Shown here piece by piece: positions 24,101 through 36,402 of a stretch of 64,000 nt of DNA. The position numbers and the translations under genes were made by a program. Numbering within the stretch: the stretch's first letter is position 1; every line of letters starts with the position of its first letter. The stretch is from Dipylidium caninum. Taxonomy: Eukaryota > Platyhelminthes > Cestoda > Cyclophyllidea > Dipylidiidae. The notes below the pieces were generated by a model. That model had not been told where the DNA came from, ran no database searches, and saw only the letters and a list, made by a program, of their open reading frames with translations. The stretch lies in contig QEYB01000936.1 of the NCBI GenBank assembly GCA_017562135.1, positions 124,001-188,000 on the forward strand, written 5' to 3'.

Positions 24101-27100
24101 ATAATCCGCTTCTTCATAGTATCCCCTGCCCAAACGAGTTCCAACTGTACAGATAAAGAAACAAAAGCTTCATAAAGAGCTGACCAATTGGTTCAAACCT
24201 GGGCGAATAAAACGTAATTCACCTCCTTAAGGACGTAGCAGAGAAAATCATACCATTGTCGAGTACAAGAGAGTAAATCCAAAATTACAAATGGAGATAT
24301 TATCACACAGAGAACAGAATATTCTAAGAAAATTGATTTGAAAAATACCATTCGAATGTTCTACTGCCCAAGATCTTGAACTTTTATACGACAAAATCGA
24401 AAGGGAGGAGAGAGAGATACTTTTAACGTTTCTCGGTACACATTCTATTGTTTATGTGGAAAAAAACTGTAGTGAAAATGCCGCGTTATTGAATGAACTT
24501 ACGATGGCTAACATAAGAAGGTCATAGTTGACGAAGTAAAAAACTACTTCGTCACTCAGAGCTTATTATTTGTGGATTTTTCCATACAAAAGTCCTATTC
24601 TTCGTGCCGAGGGAGAAAAAGGGGAGTTAAAAGCTTCTTCCTTCTTACCAAGCTTCAACAAAAAACGCATAAATAAGGGGACTCGAGTAGAGTGTCTGCA
24701 TAAGTGTGAAGCTTAGAGCAAGCAGTATGACGTTAATTCTTAAGTAAGTGAAATCCAAAGAAGTCTTGTAAAATGACAGGCCTATCCCATAGCATTGTAC
24801 TAGCAGAGATGTTTACACACGAAGTGCTCATTTACAACGGAATAATTTCGACATCTAACTAGGTACATTTTAGAGTAATTCAGTACATACATACATACGC
24901 ACACACAATATATATTCACGCTCACGCCAATCTTCCACTGCGTACACGCAAATATCGCTGGTTAGATCCCATGCTCGTTTTGTAAGGGCGAAGACAGATA
25001 TCAATAATCTAAACCCGAAAAAAAATTCTGCACGCCAGTTGACAAGACTGCTTTTGACTTCTGATAATACTCCACACAGGAGGGGTGCAAAGAAAAGGAT
25101 TTTCAAAGCATAGAAGGGAGTAGAAAACAATGGAAACAAGTCAATAGAGACCTTTCATTTTCATCTGAAATGGACGTTTACTAACCAAGAAAGACACACA
25201 AAAGCAGTACCTATTTTTATGGGAGGAGGGGGAAAATGCTCCTGTATCTTCCGCTCTTCCTAAACAATCCTTTCCCGCTTTAACAAACGTGAAATTGGAG
25301 ACCGTTTAAATCGAGTGGTGTCACTGGCGATAAATGGAAAAAATTGTGTCCAAGTCTACATGTAATTCAGCGAAAACAATTTATCAGACACTTCTGGAGG
25401 ATGAAATGTCAATGAATAATTTCTTCGGCCTTCGCCTTTACAACGTAATGTCAATAATTTAAAGCCGTTTAAAGTTAAATAATTTTGGAATGTAAGAAAA
25501 AAAACGAATTTTTAAAGTGCACAAAGGCTAATTTTAATCTCTCATCAATTGTATAAAAAATGTGCCAACTGCATTAGACTACACTAGACTTTTTTGGGAG
25601 AGGATGAGTACAAGAGTTGAAACCACATTCCGTAGTGGAAACGGGGAAGGATTAGGAACCACCATACATACTGCTAAAGAAATATGCGATGAAACTACTA
25701 AATGACATAATTTTAGATGTATCTTACCGGGTGATTCGATGCACTAAAAAGTGCTATCGGTGCAGCATACCTGAAAGTTAGTTCCAACGTGAGTAACATG
25801 ACTAAACGTGACTGCCTTTTAGCAATACCGAAGTATTTAAAACAAAAAATACATGCAACCACCTTAACTTATAGACAAAGGCACTCAAGGGTGTAGGTTC
25901 CCTCTGTAAATCCAAAATATATCAAATATCAACAGCGTAAAAACCCAAATTTTAGTGGAGTAGTTAAAGAGCCAGTTTTTAGATGAGATGTACTAACAGA
26001 ACTTAAGGATATCTGATCTATTAAATAATAACAATAAGAGATAAAGAGTAGCAAGTGAGAGTAGGTGATAATCTCTTAATCTTAAGCACTGAAAGCGCTA
26101 TGGTTCCCAATTAATGGATTCTGGAAACAGCAAAGATCAACTCCCCGCACGCAATTGATTAGATCAGCAGACTTGTTCGAAAATGTTGTGGATACCCTAC
26201 AAATGACTAAAGCGCTTCTGGAGATAACAAGTCAAGCTAAAATAAATGATGAAAAAGGGGATTTACTTTCTCTTAATCACTCAAACTATGACAAATGTTT
26301 GAACTGCCGGGTTTCCGGTTCCTTTCATACTCATGATCAGGTAGTTCAAGCATGAGGTCAAATGGGTATTTTTAGTCAGTACGAGAAGTAAACACCTGCA
26401 AGCACAGGATGAGATAGAAAAAATGAGGGAAAAAGACAAACAAAATTCACACCTTTTTGTAGACCCAGTTTTTTTCTAATGTAGAAGGTTGCGTTTTCCA
26501 CGTAGAGGTAGACCTCATCCAGCGAATACCAATCAACGTGGCAATCAGCAAATTTTAGCGTGTGCACACCTATGAAAAGAAGGAGTAGATAAATTCAATA
26601 TAAATGATCTGTGCGAAAAAAGAAATTGTGTGGATCATTGAATCTACATAATTAATCAAATAAATATGTTAGTATGAAGGAAAAACCCCTTAATAGGTTA
26701 AATTCTTCATACAGTGATAAGGATTAACCTCACTGCCTTAGCTAAAACACAATCGAATCTCAAAGCTATCAATTATTCGTTGATTTGAAAAGCCATGTAA
26801 AAAATAGCCTTAAAACAAATGGAACGGTAGAAAGGAGATAGCTCCGACATGGAGGAAGGAATGCAATAATCAAACAAGACAATAGTAAGGCAGACCATTA
26901 CATGACTATCCCACTTTGGGCAATAAGAATCAATGGTAGGTGCCGAAGATTATAAGTGTATGAGATGCGTAATTTCACATATTAATGAAGTAAGTTATTG
27001 TGTAAAAATATTTGGCGTCGATTACTTCAAATTAAGGAGTGATTATTTTTATGAAAAGTCATGACAAGGCGGTCGGAGCTCACAGGCACCCCGAAAAAAC

Positions 27101-28145
27101 AAGTTTAAGATATTTTCAAAAGTAGAAGGCCGACAGCAGGTGAAAAAAGATGTAATATTATCGCGTTAATGTGATAGTCACATGTGCCTAATTCATCTAT
27201 AAACGGGTGAACAGAAACAAGAAAAGTCTACAAATCGATTAACGAAGGCCCGAGGTGATAGCATTATTCGATTTGACGGTTGTAAATTGCTATTCATGGC
27301 TATCGAAATTGACGATGGGATAGTAAAAATAATCCAAATGTGGGTTCAGAGATTCATGGGGACAACAAATTAGTAATAGCGGCAATAATTCATGTAAAAA
27401 GAAATATAACTTAGAAGTTTGATTCGTTGAACTTTGTATAAAAAATTGTAAAAATTACATCACAATTGTGACGCAAATAAAAAAGGACACATTTGTTGAG
27501 TACTCAACAAAAAACTTAACAATACCAAACCGTAGGTGTTGATCATAGACCTACAAGACGGCTTCGTGGAAGCAGAGAATATTGACGCAATGGAAGATGC
27601 AGTTTCAATATGGCACTCATCATCATTGTCAAAATTAGGAGATACGCTATTGGAATGTGCTTGGTTACTCCCAAATAACTGCCGTCTGAGCACAGAGTGA
27701 GTGATTTCTAACTGTTCTACCATCATTTGATCGTCAATAGGGGTACAATTAGGTCCACTTGGGTCTTTGAACCAGATTCCTCGTAAAATGTCCGTCACAC
27801 CCGTGGATGCTGGAAGAGAAATTAAAACGAACGAGATCCAAAATAACTATTTAACATATAAAATTGGCGCGGAAATTTACTATCCCAATACACTGCATAG
27901 CATTGTCTCGCGACGATATCAACCTCATAAAGCCCATCACGAACGAGAAGGCCCTTGAAATTGTCAACATTTTCGACTGTCTTTCCCATCACATTTGTTC
28001 CCGATTGAATTTCCATAAGACGAATATACTCAAGTTCGATGACAATTGAGTCATAACCGGTGAATGGAGTCCATTTCTTGGTTACTTCGTCCCTGTAAAA
28101 CCAACGGACTCTGGTGGGTTCAAGCGAAATCGAGCCGTCCGTCAT
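18155..28145 (-). CDS. DDHD1: DDHD1-like phosphatidic-acid-preferring phospholipase A1
   Basis: Complete 768-residue model in 11 exons: 28145-27881, 27809-27555, 26569-26453, 24144-24006, 23610-23174, 23093-22973, 22904-22808, 20056-19907, 19115-18936, 18772-18634 and 18561-18155. All phases agree. The family (DDHD1/PA-PLA1) hydrolyses the sn-1 ester of phosphatidic acid and related lipids in cytosol and on membranes. The N-terminal WWE-like part has VRWFYRDE and RGIWFKDP. VDWYSLDEVYLY and FVVHGMGQ precede the lipase core. The nucleophile motif is AHSLG with Ser369. The C-terminal DDHD domain (from about 478) has FCMGSPLAVYLTLRG, NIFHPADLVAYRLEPL, LDYRMDY, TVHTGYW and a final Asp. No SAM domain is seen, so it resembles DDHD1 rather than DDHD2. 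A poly-Glu/Ser insert lies near 655-700. The ATG is preceded by an acceptor-like TTTTCCAG, so a 5'UTR intron or spliced-leader site is likely. Confidence 0.9.
18562..18633 (-). other. 72-nt stopless in-frame intron of the DDHD1-like gene
   Basis: Donor GTAAGC and acceptor TTCGCCAG bound 72 nt inside the last-but-one coding block. The length is a multiple of three and no stop occurs, so reading through would insert 24 residues. The splice signals and the hydrophobic, out-of-character peptide favour an intron. Confidence 0.6.
20057..22807 (-). other. Longest intron of the DDHD1-like gene
   Basis: Separates the exon ending LLFASR from that starting LENLFCMG. It is AT-rich. I find no nested gene or recognisable repeat. 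Confidence 0.5.
24529..24554. repeat. 10-bp perfect hairpin with 6-nt loop
   Basis: TGACGAAGTA and its exact reverse complement flank a loop of six bases, inside the intron between DDHD1-like exons 3 and 4. No target-site duplication or transposon ends were noticed around it. Confidence 0.5.
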
Positions 28146-29514
28146 GTTGGGAAGTGTAACGGCAACCACTCGATCTCTGGAAAATGAGATGCTATATTCC
28201 CAGATTATGAATTGTGAACTTCTTCATCCACAAAGATTTGCTAACGAGCAGTCTAGAGCACTCAGAGATGTAACATCGCCTAAATAAGAGAATTCTAACC
28301 AATGAAAAGTGTGTAGTCGCGTAACCTTGTAAAATATTTAAAAATAGTACAATAAGCAAGTACAAATTGTTGGTTTAGAAACAACAATTTACAAAATGAG
28401 GGAAATATTAGGTTGCTTAGTATGATATTAAATGTTGATGTTAGCGATTGCTTGGGTTGCCAAAATTCTACCACAAATACCAATCGATATGCCCAAGTGT
28501 TGGAGCAAGACGATGGGCATGAACCTATTCTACTCTTAAGAAAGTTATTTATTACAAGAGGAATTTTTCCCATGGCTTAATATTAGTATATTTTTCCCCA
28601 TCTATTGACGGGATCATTTCATCACGCACATTAATGTCAGAGTAGAGAAGTTTGTGTGCAAGCTTTGGATATCTTTGAACAGCTATCATTCTTGCAGAAA
28701 CATACATAAGAAATATCCGCTTACAGCATCATATAAAGATAGTTTTCCGCAAAATGAAGGCGTGTTTTGCTTATTTTTACAGCAGTCGATTGAAAAATTC
28801 AATTTAAAAAGAATGATATTGGTGCGCTGGAAAAATAAAATTTCACTCTATAAAGTGGCATGCAATTTATATTATCTACAGTCGAACGACTGTACTGGTT
28901 GCATTTAAGGCCTCTAATGAATGATAAATGGCAGGTAAAAGATATTTCATGTTGCCACTAAATTACGCCAGCTTAGGACCCATTAAAAAACAATGTGGAA
29001 GAGTTTGGTCAATGATGATTTCGCGCTGACTTCCTAAAGTGAATGCTACGGAACAGTAATGGGGCGTTGAAATCGAGCGTCCGTTGGCATACACCATTTG
29101 TTACTGTTTCGACCAAGGTCCCGTTAACGCAATAATTCGCCGTTTTAGGTGGTGTTGTCTACCTGCACATACTTATGTTCATATTGCGGTAGCATCCACC
29201 ACCAACTGTAGCGATAGTTTCTCTAGAATCCAGCTTTTTTTGAATAGAGAATGTTTAACGTAAATGTCCCCGTTGATTTCCTCAATGATTAGCTGTGCAC
29301 ACGTGATTTACTAAATGGTTTAGTAATGAATAATTTTATACACTATACCTAAAGAGGCAAAATTTTCGTATAGTTAGGACCGAACACTATAATTCAACTG
29401 GCCAATTTAATATGGTTTACTAAGGGCACTTTTTGTTGAAGTGAATCTCCATCAATCTGCGTGATTCGAGGCCCGTATGCGCCGCGCGATGATTGGTTAT
29501 TTCTTCTGCTAGTT

Positions 29515-32500
29515 ATGGATTGTAGAAATATATCATCATATTTTTACGGAGTATTTTCGTTTTTTTGCCGTAGTTACTGGGTTGCGGTTGTTAACGATAG
29601 AGGTCGTACCTTGAAGGTAGAGGTCCGGGACCTCCATAATGACGAGGAGTGGCACGGAATTTTCTCATCTGCCTGTACGTTGTTAGCGTCTATATATTGG
29701 GTCAGATATCGAGGAGCTTACCAAGAAAACTGGAAATTCTAAGAGCTACGACGTATTTGTTACGATGCTTAACTCTGTTTTGAGCAAAGTAGTTTTCATT
29801 TTTATTGACGGTTGTGCACTTTAAGCCAACAAGGTCTTTGAAATTGGACCTTATCAATTATGAGGATCTGGAGGCTCTTAGGAAACCTAAAAGCCGAACA
29901 AACGACCTTTCGTTACCTCACGACCAAGGGAGGCCAGTCGCTCGACGTTATCTCATACTGACATATATCTCGGATTTTGATAGAACATTCTATCCACTGC
30001 CGCTAACATATTTTGGTGTAATTAATAAAAATAAGCTTTTCAAGAAAATTAGCAAACTTCGGGACGCTCTATACAATAGGGGTAATTATTATGGATCGAC
30101 ACTAAAAGATATTCACGCCTCTGGTAATAATACATATAAGGAAAGGTTTGCATCCCTTTGTTAAGTGATTTCTCCCCAGGATCGCTGCTTTGGAGATCGA
30201 AAGAGACAACGCTCTTGCTGAACTATGTCGTCTCAAAGCAGTACTTCATGCACTCCATGATAAAAGTTGTCATGCGCCCCCAGCTCCTTTATCCTCGAAA
30301 ACGTTTTTCTCTTGTAACGGAAACAAATCCTCTCATTCCCGGTCGAAGAACTCTGCGATTTGTTATCATTCACCTTCCAAATCGGCATCTGCATATTGTG
30401 ATGATAACCGTCTGCGTAATAATACAACGTATGCCGGAATTAGTATAATTACTTACTGAAATGCTGTTGTCATCAACTACTAGCCAAATATATACAGTTG
30501 GTTAAATTGTTTTATGTAAAGTTTTATGATGAAAACTCGGATCACTCCTATTCTTTCATTGGTTTTGTCCGCCCTTTAAAAGTAGGTATCGGTCCAGGAG
30601 CGCTGACTATTCTAGCAATTTTGACCACATCCCAAATAACTCAGTGCGCTCACTCCATCGGCTTGTACCGTCGCATGGCTCACCTCAATCTCTTCCTACT
30701 TCAAAAGTTCGTGATTGTCGACAGCGTCATCGCGCGTCTTTGACTTCCTCAATAAGAGGTAATATATCCACTTCGGCTAACTCAAGTGAGTCCAGTAAGT
30801 GCTAGAATATGTGTACCTTGGTAGCAGGCTTCCATCTTTGCGTAACGATTTTTATGTAGATGAAATACAACAAAACACCCTTCAATTGACCCTCTGTCAC
30901 GACATGATTGTTTTTCCTACGGTGAATCCACCTCTTAGTGTTTGATTAGATATATCTGAGGTCGGAAATTCAAGGATCCTTGCACTCTGATTTAATCCTC
31001 TTAAGTTTATACCTTTTATACCCGAGGCTGACGCGTTTTTTATTAACATCATGAGATTTACGCAGCAGTTTTGTGGCCAAAATTTTCTGAATTTCCTCAG
31101 TAAAACTAATTTGTTCCTTACTTCGTGAAACTTCAAAAATAATAGATACTTTGTTTTGAGTTCCATTTTTTCTCATCTTATCTAAGTTTTTTTCCTTTCT
31201 AAGAAAGACGTTTTGATCCTACCGCATACGTTCATGAGCAAAACAGGAGGCGCGAAGAAGTGAAGCACAAGAAGTGGGTTTTCCTTAATTATTTTTGTCT
31301 TCGTTGATAATTGGTGGATATTGCGGGGTTAATCGAATACCTTAGCCATGCAAATTTTTCTCATGAATAAGGTTGCGTACTAATCAATTTTCTTTAAAGC
31401 TATTTAATTTCAACTGCTTGGTCCCTGTAACATGATCATGTGCACCGAAACAACGGTTTGTTGGTGCAATTTCCTTAAATTATTTCTTTTGGGTCAGTAA
31501 GTCGCGTCCTATAATGTGGATTTCTCCGATTCCCTGGTTATTCTTAATTAAAATGGTCTGGTGTGGCGAACATTAGCTCAGACAAAGCTCATGGTTTTAG
31601 CGACACTTCATATGTTACGCAATCCAGAGGGATTTTGACAACTTAAGAGCTCGTTTTGCAGTTTCACCTAGTCATCATAATTGTTCTTTTTCCTTTTGAA
31701 TATAGAAAACTAGAGGAGATTTCGCGTCTTTCTCGCCCATCTCCTTCCCTTGCTCACCCCGGTGAACGTCTCTTTCCAACGCCTCTTTGTAAGGTGGCTT
31801 CAGACCGACAATCACCCATCTGTTCTCTGCAACAATATCGTCTGCCTCTCTTGAATAGATATCTGAGCAAGTCGCCAACTTCTTGGTCATCTGTGTCATC
31901 CCGTTGTGGGCAGTGGTTGACCGCGGATGAGAGTAATGGCGTTGGCACCAGTGAATGCATCAACCAACACATTTGTCCATCGCAGCAACGAAGGTACCCG
32001 ATGTTGAAGGAATCTTTTTCCAACTCCTTTTCCTTGACTCCATGCTGTAAACCGTTGGCTATTTGCTATTTTAACTTAACACATTTGAAAGCTCACATAG
32101 TACAAATTACTTCTACCCACCATGAAATAACAGTATTGCTTGTTCACATAATACATTTCCCAACTTGTGATTAGTCGTTTGTTAACCCAAGATGTAAAGT
32201 TGCCACCTTTTCCCCGATTATACCCGATTATACCGATTGTTGACTGGAATAATTCAATCGGACTGTTTCGGAGTTCTTATACTTAATTCAATTTGCTTTC
32301 AGCAACGCCACACACAAATCCAGGCGAAATGGCCAAGGTTCGTTACACTCTATCTCCTAGCTCTCTTCTTCAGATGTTTTCTTTTTTGAACATTCTGCTT
32401 CCTTATGCTTTAGTTAATACCCCTTAAATGAGCAAATGTTAATTCGGTCTAAAAACTCCCGTATGCAGCGGAGTATGCGATTTGGAAATAGGCCTGAAGT

Positions 32501-32778
32501 AGCACCATCGAACTTTCTCCCTACCCCCATTCATATCTTAGTGAGGAAACTTTTCATTCAGCTTTAAGATCACGGGGACGCCGATGTGGGAGACCTGTTG
32601 CAGTGATATCCGATAGCATGACATTTCTTGCGATGACTTTGACATGGCGTTTATTCTTTGCTTTTCTTTAGTAAGGCTTCGCTCCTCGTGCAGTGACATG
32701 AACTTCAACCGTGAGCTCACTGAAGCGAACCAAAGGTTGAACAACTTACAAGATTTCCTCAAGAACTACCTTATCTGA
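29515..32778 (+). CDS. CCDC61: CCDC61 homologue, centriole/basal-body coiled-coil protein
   Basis: Exons clearly supported: 29515-29674, 29706-29788, 29826-30145, 30180-30428, 30598-~30795 and a terminal exon 32672-32778. At least one exon lies between, with 31703-~31790 (KLEEISRLSRPS) a candidate. CCDC61 (VFL3 in algae) belongs to the XRCC4-fold superfamily, assembles into filaments, and is needed for centriole and basal-body organisation; this is known of the family. The N-terminal head matches: VEVRDLHNDEEWHGIF, YIEELTKKTGN, LDLINYEDLEALR, RYLILTYISDFDRTFYPLPL. A coiled coil (ALEIERDNALAELCRLK) and a basic Ser/Arg-rich tail follow. The protein ends in a short coil, LNNLQDFLKNYLI. The first three clear introns are only 31, 37 and 34 nt. 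The start is the ATG at 29515; the head contains an odd FSFFCR insertion. The tail structure between 30.8 and 32.6 kb is unresolved. Confidence 0.75.
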
Positions 32779-32824
32779 CGTACTCTTTAACCAGCAAATG
32801 AATTCTGTTTCTTTGAACACTCAA

Positions 32825-32830
32825 AATAAA
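32825..32830 (+). promoter_or_regulatory. Poly(A) signal AATAAA of CCDC61
   Basis: Perfect hexamer 46 nt after the TGA of the terminal exon at 32776-32778. It supports that exon being the real end of the gene. Confidence 0.6.
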
Positions 32831-33511
32831 AGCATTCCGATACAATTTCGTCCTGCCCACTAAAAAATATTCTTGTTTTTATTTAATAATCTTTTGTTGC
32901 TACCATTAGAACAAAACTGAATACAGGATGGGTATGACAGTCCTAATCGGTATGACTGCATGGGGAACGCATTCCTATTCCACCTATTTCCAAATAAGTA
33001 TTGGTCTTCAGAGGGTACGCGGATAGAATTTGTAGCATAACTGAGCAAAATATATCGCAAATACGCCTCATTGAACAAAACAAGTTGATAGAGGGCGGAG
33101 GTAACGTCCATCTTTCGTTCCAATGTTGTAAAATTTAGATTGGCACCAGAGTAAAGAGAACCGATTGCAGCCGCTATCAGATGAAATTCTCAATCGTAGA
33201 TATAATTAAAAATGAGCGCACTATGCAAAGGAGAGGTACATTCCAGTATAAGCCAAGTGCTGTACCACTATAATCTAAGCAAGTTAACAAATGGCATATG
33301 AGCGAAAGCGTCGTCTTGTGACATGATGCGATTTACAACTTGTCACCCAGAAAACTTGATAAACCAGTAAGGTTGAAATAAGTTTGGGAAATGATGCTTA
33401 AATTCAACATGAAACCACTCCACCCTCATAAACACCAAACTGTCAGATCAAGGGTCGTATTAAAAGTCGAAAGACGATCAAAGCATGGGCAATAAAAGTA
33501 AAAGGATTCAA

Positions 33512-36402
33512 TCACAAATCTGGTGACCACCGGGCGACCAATCGGTCGCCGCTGACGATACCGAAGAAGCCTATTTCCCGCGTATCGGAGTCTAATGGTA
33601 CCTCGACTTCATCGAAACCAGGCCGTGCGCCAAATGTGACAAGGTCAATAGTTGCAGTGGTGGGGAGATGGAAGAGTCGACGAACTAGATTGCGCAAATG
33701 ATTCACTGTCATGCGAATCGGTAATCGTTTCACGACCGTCTGCGAACCAATCGCTATCGACGGTTCACAAGTTATTATCAGTTCCACCAGACCATCTTTC
33801 AATGCGTGCAGTAAAGTCTAGAGAGAAATTTGAATTGATGTTACGTTTGTCGACTGTTTCTAGATGAGCAAATGAAAAAAGTGCTGAGTTGCGAATAACT
33901 AAATGCATTTAAAGCAGGAATCAGAGAACTCGTTTTGATGATTAGCAAAATTCACAAGACGCTAGAAAAACAGCTCAATGAGGCATTAAGTCACTAAGGT
34001 AAGATATTCGCCACTTTGTAACTATCGTTCATGCCTCTTCCATTGACAACTATGACATTTCAATCCATGTATCCGGTACCCTGCATCAAATAGTAAGTGA
34101 AAAATCGATAATGCGAACAAATTTGAATTACTCATGCCGACGTCAAAAGATGATATTCACAGGTGGGACGGCGTATTGAAAATGATATTAGTCAAATAAA
34201 TAAGTACATTGTATTTTTATCCACTTTTCATGTATCTTCAAAAAAGCATCAAAGTGACATTGAAAAATAATTACTTCAGGGAATCTATAGGCGATTAATA
34301 GTAATTCGATTTTTCTCCCGATTGGACAAAACTTTGTGAGATAATTTCTTTTGCAGCATTAACAAAAAACTTGTCATTTTAGAGTAGTGCACAGTAGGTT
34401 ACTACCTTTTCGAAAATAAAATGGTAGGCTACGTATATACTTTTAAATAGGTCCGACAAAAATTTATTTATTGAGTCGGTCTTAACTAAAATCAAGCGCA
34501 CTACCTTGGTTTCCGCGGATTCAGGAGCGCCGTACTTCTCACAAAGGGATTTAAACACAGGATACCGTTCCTCAAATGCACAACGCGCTTCTTCACCGTG
34601 TCTCTCAGTTTCGGCCCATGCTTTACCGTAGCGCTTCAAAAAATCTATTTCAGCACCCCTACGTTCATCGCGTTCAACATCCTGACGATTGAGTACTTTG
34701 AGGCTCGGTAGGCGGGCAATCACTTCTTGTCGTACCGTCGCTCTGAACAAAGATGTGTAAGAGAAGGAAAGAGCGATTAGAACGTACTGCGTGTCGCTGG
34801 TTAAAATAGGATTTTGGGAAATAATTAGGTTGGTAAGCGAGGGCAATCGAGCCAAGGCATTCACTGAATCCCAGTTGTTTATAAGGTTGTCGCGAATAGT
34901 CAACTGTTGTACCATTGGGAAGAGAGCTATGTCACGAGGAAGACATATTTCGCAAATCCGATTCACGTTGAGGATAAGGCTTGTTAAGCTAATCGAACGG
35001 CCCAGTACGGCTGCGATGCGTGAAAAACTCGTTTGCCCGGTCCCTGTTAGATCAACCTCAGTGAGCCTCCTCAACGACTCACCGAGACGACCCCCGATTT
35101 CCGTGTTAGTATCTGGTAAATCTCCAAGCTAAAAAAAGAAAAAAAAAACATTATAATATCACTTTCAAGAGAAACAAGTTCAAATTTCCCTCACATCATT
35201 GTAGGCTAAACAGACTTCTTGCAGAGATGGCATCCAACCTAGAATGCGTGTTATTTCATTCCATCCAAAACGCATCCCGCCATTATTTTCGGCGAACATT
35301 TGGACAGCTACAAAACGGGTAACAGAGGGAAAGGCTGAGGAGCATAGTTTTTCGGCTGAGACCACATCGACATCTATATCTAGGAGCAAACGGCGTTCCA
35401 CCTCAGGAAGTTCGGACAATTCATTTTCTGTGGCGCGTGGTAGTCGCAGACGATTTGATCCAACATTCAATTTCGATAATGTTGATAATTGACTACAAAT
35501 CTAACAAAAATAAAGTCATAAGCGAACACTTAAGATTGGTTGAAAAACAGGGTACATTAGCCACTTCGACCCATCTAGAAATGAGGCATCCGGACAGGTC
35601 AAGTTCACGAAGAAGAGAGAGATAATCAGACATTCGACCGCCAGGGCCTGGCCATAAAGTCCGAACATCATCAGAGAGCTGCTCTTTCTCCCGCAATCCT
35701 CGATAGACAGGCATTCCAGGAATGCAAGCAGCACGAAGGCGAGAAAGCTTTTCCATAGCACCACCGGCGCCACAATACCGATGGTTGTTTAAATCCCCCG
35801 AGGATGCGGTAAAAATTTCCACAACGAAAGGAGTAGTAGTTTTAGGATCTCCATTTTGCAAAAACTCCGCCTCATATAAATTCATGTCCATGGTTGCTTT
35901 TAGTTGACCAGCTGAGGCGCCGGCCTCTAATCTAACCCCTGAGACAGGGTCTCCGCCAGACTGGAAAAGATTTGGATTGCGAGCAATTATTTGGCATTCG
36001 GCGCACATTGCATAACGTGTGACTAAAGCCTCTTCTAAGCTTGTTCCCAATGATGCTACTTTGGGTCTAGGAGAGGTGAAATTGGTTACGTTAAAGTGGA
36101 ACGAGTTGTATATAGTTTCCAATGGCTTACTTCAAAAATGAACCCGAGGTGGGATGATGTGTGTTAAAATACTTTACACCTTTGAAGGTTCCGTCGTGAC
36201 GGCCATTTTTCGGATTGTCCCAATCAATTCCCAGCCAAACAATCTGGGAATCAACAATAGGGCCAACATATTTAATGGTCCCGAAATGCTCTTCTTTAAC
36301 AACGCGACAGCCAATAAGGTGTTGCGAAATATCTTGGATGTGTCCAGTACTCGTTCCAACGTATACATTTGCGAAATTGCGGGCGGGTTTGGTTAAACCC
36401 AT
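33512..36402 (-). CDS. TBCE: Tubulin-folding cofactor E
   Basis: Complete 657-residue model in six exons: 36402-36131, 36066-35556, 35500-35195, 35128-34788, 34742-34505 and 33817-33512. Introns of 64, 55, 66, 45 and 687 nt, all phases consistent. TBCE works with cofactors C and D to assemble and release alpha/beta-tubulin heterodimers. Domains in order: CAP-Gly (IVWLGIDWDNPKNGRHDGT, then HHPTSGSFL), leucine-rich repeats (LLRELDLSGCLISRW, LSTLSKLNVGSNRL, LEVD/LTGTG region, LTIRDNLINNWDSV), the LRR cap (LKVLNRQDVERDERRGAE, KYGAPESAE) and a C-terminal ubiquitin-like domain ending SGDRLVARW. It is about 130 residues longer than human TBCE (527). The extra length is an N-terminal leader of about 30 residues and an insert between the CAP-Gly and the LRRs. 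The start is the first ATG in the open frame; a trans-splice site upstream is possible. It is divergent from AGA. Confidence 0.9.
34743..34787 (-). other. 45-nt stopless in-frame intron of TBCE
   Basis: Donor GTACGT and acceptor TTGTTCAG. The length is a multiple of three without a stop, so the frame reads through. Removing it restores the normal spacing to other TBCE proteins between the NP-x-x-T loop and the LKVLN strand, which argues that it is spliced. Confidence 0.65.

Noticed and set aside
28295..28573. 92-codon minus-strand frame upstream of the DDHD1-like start, considered as a 5' exon
   Set aside because: AT-driven composition, no good donor, and the DDHD1 homology already begins after ATG 28145.
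30498..30743. 81-codon plus-strand frame
   Set aside because: A different frame in the same place (exon from 30598) has a proper acceptor, correct phase from the previous CCDC61 exon and the expected Ser/Arg-rich tail.
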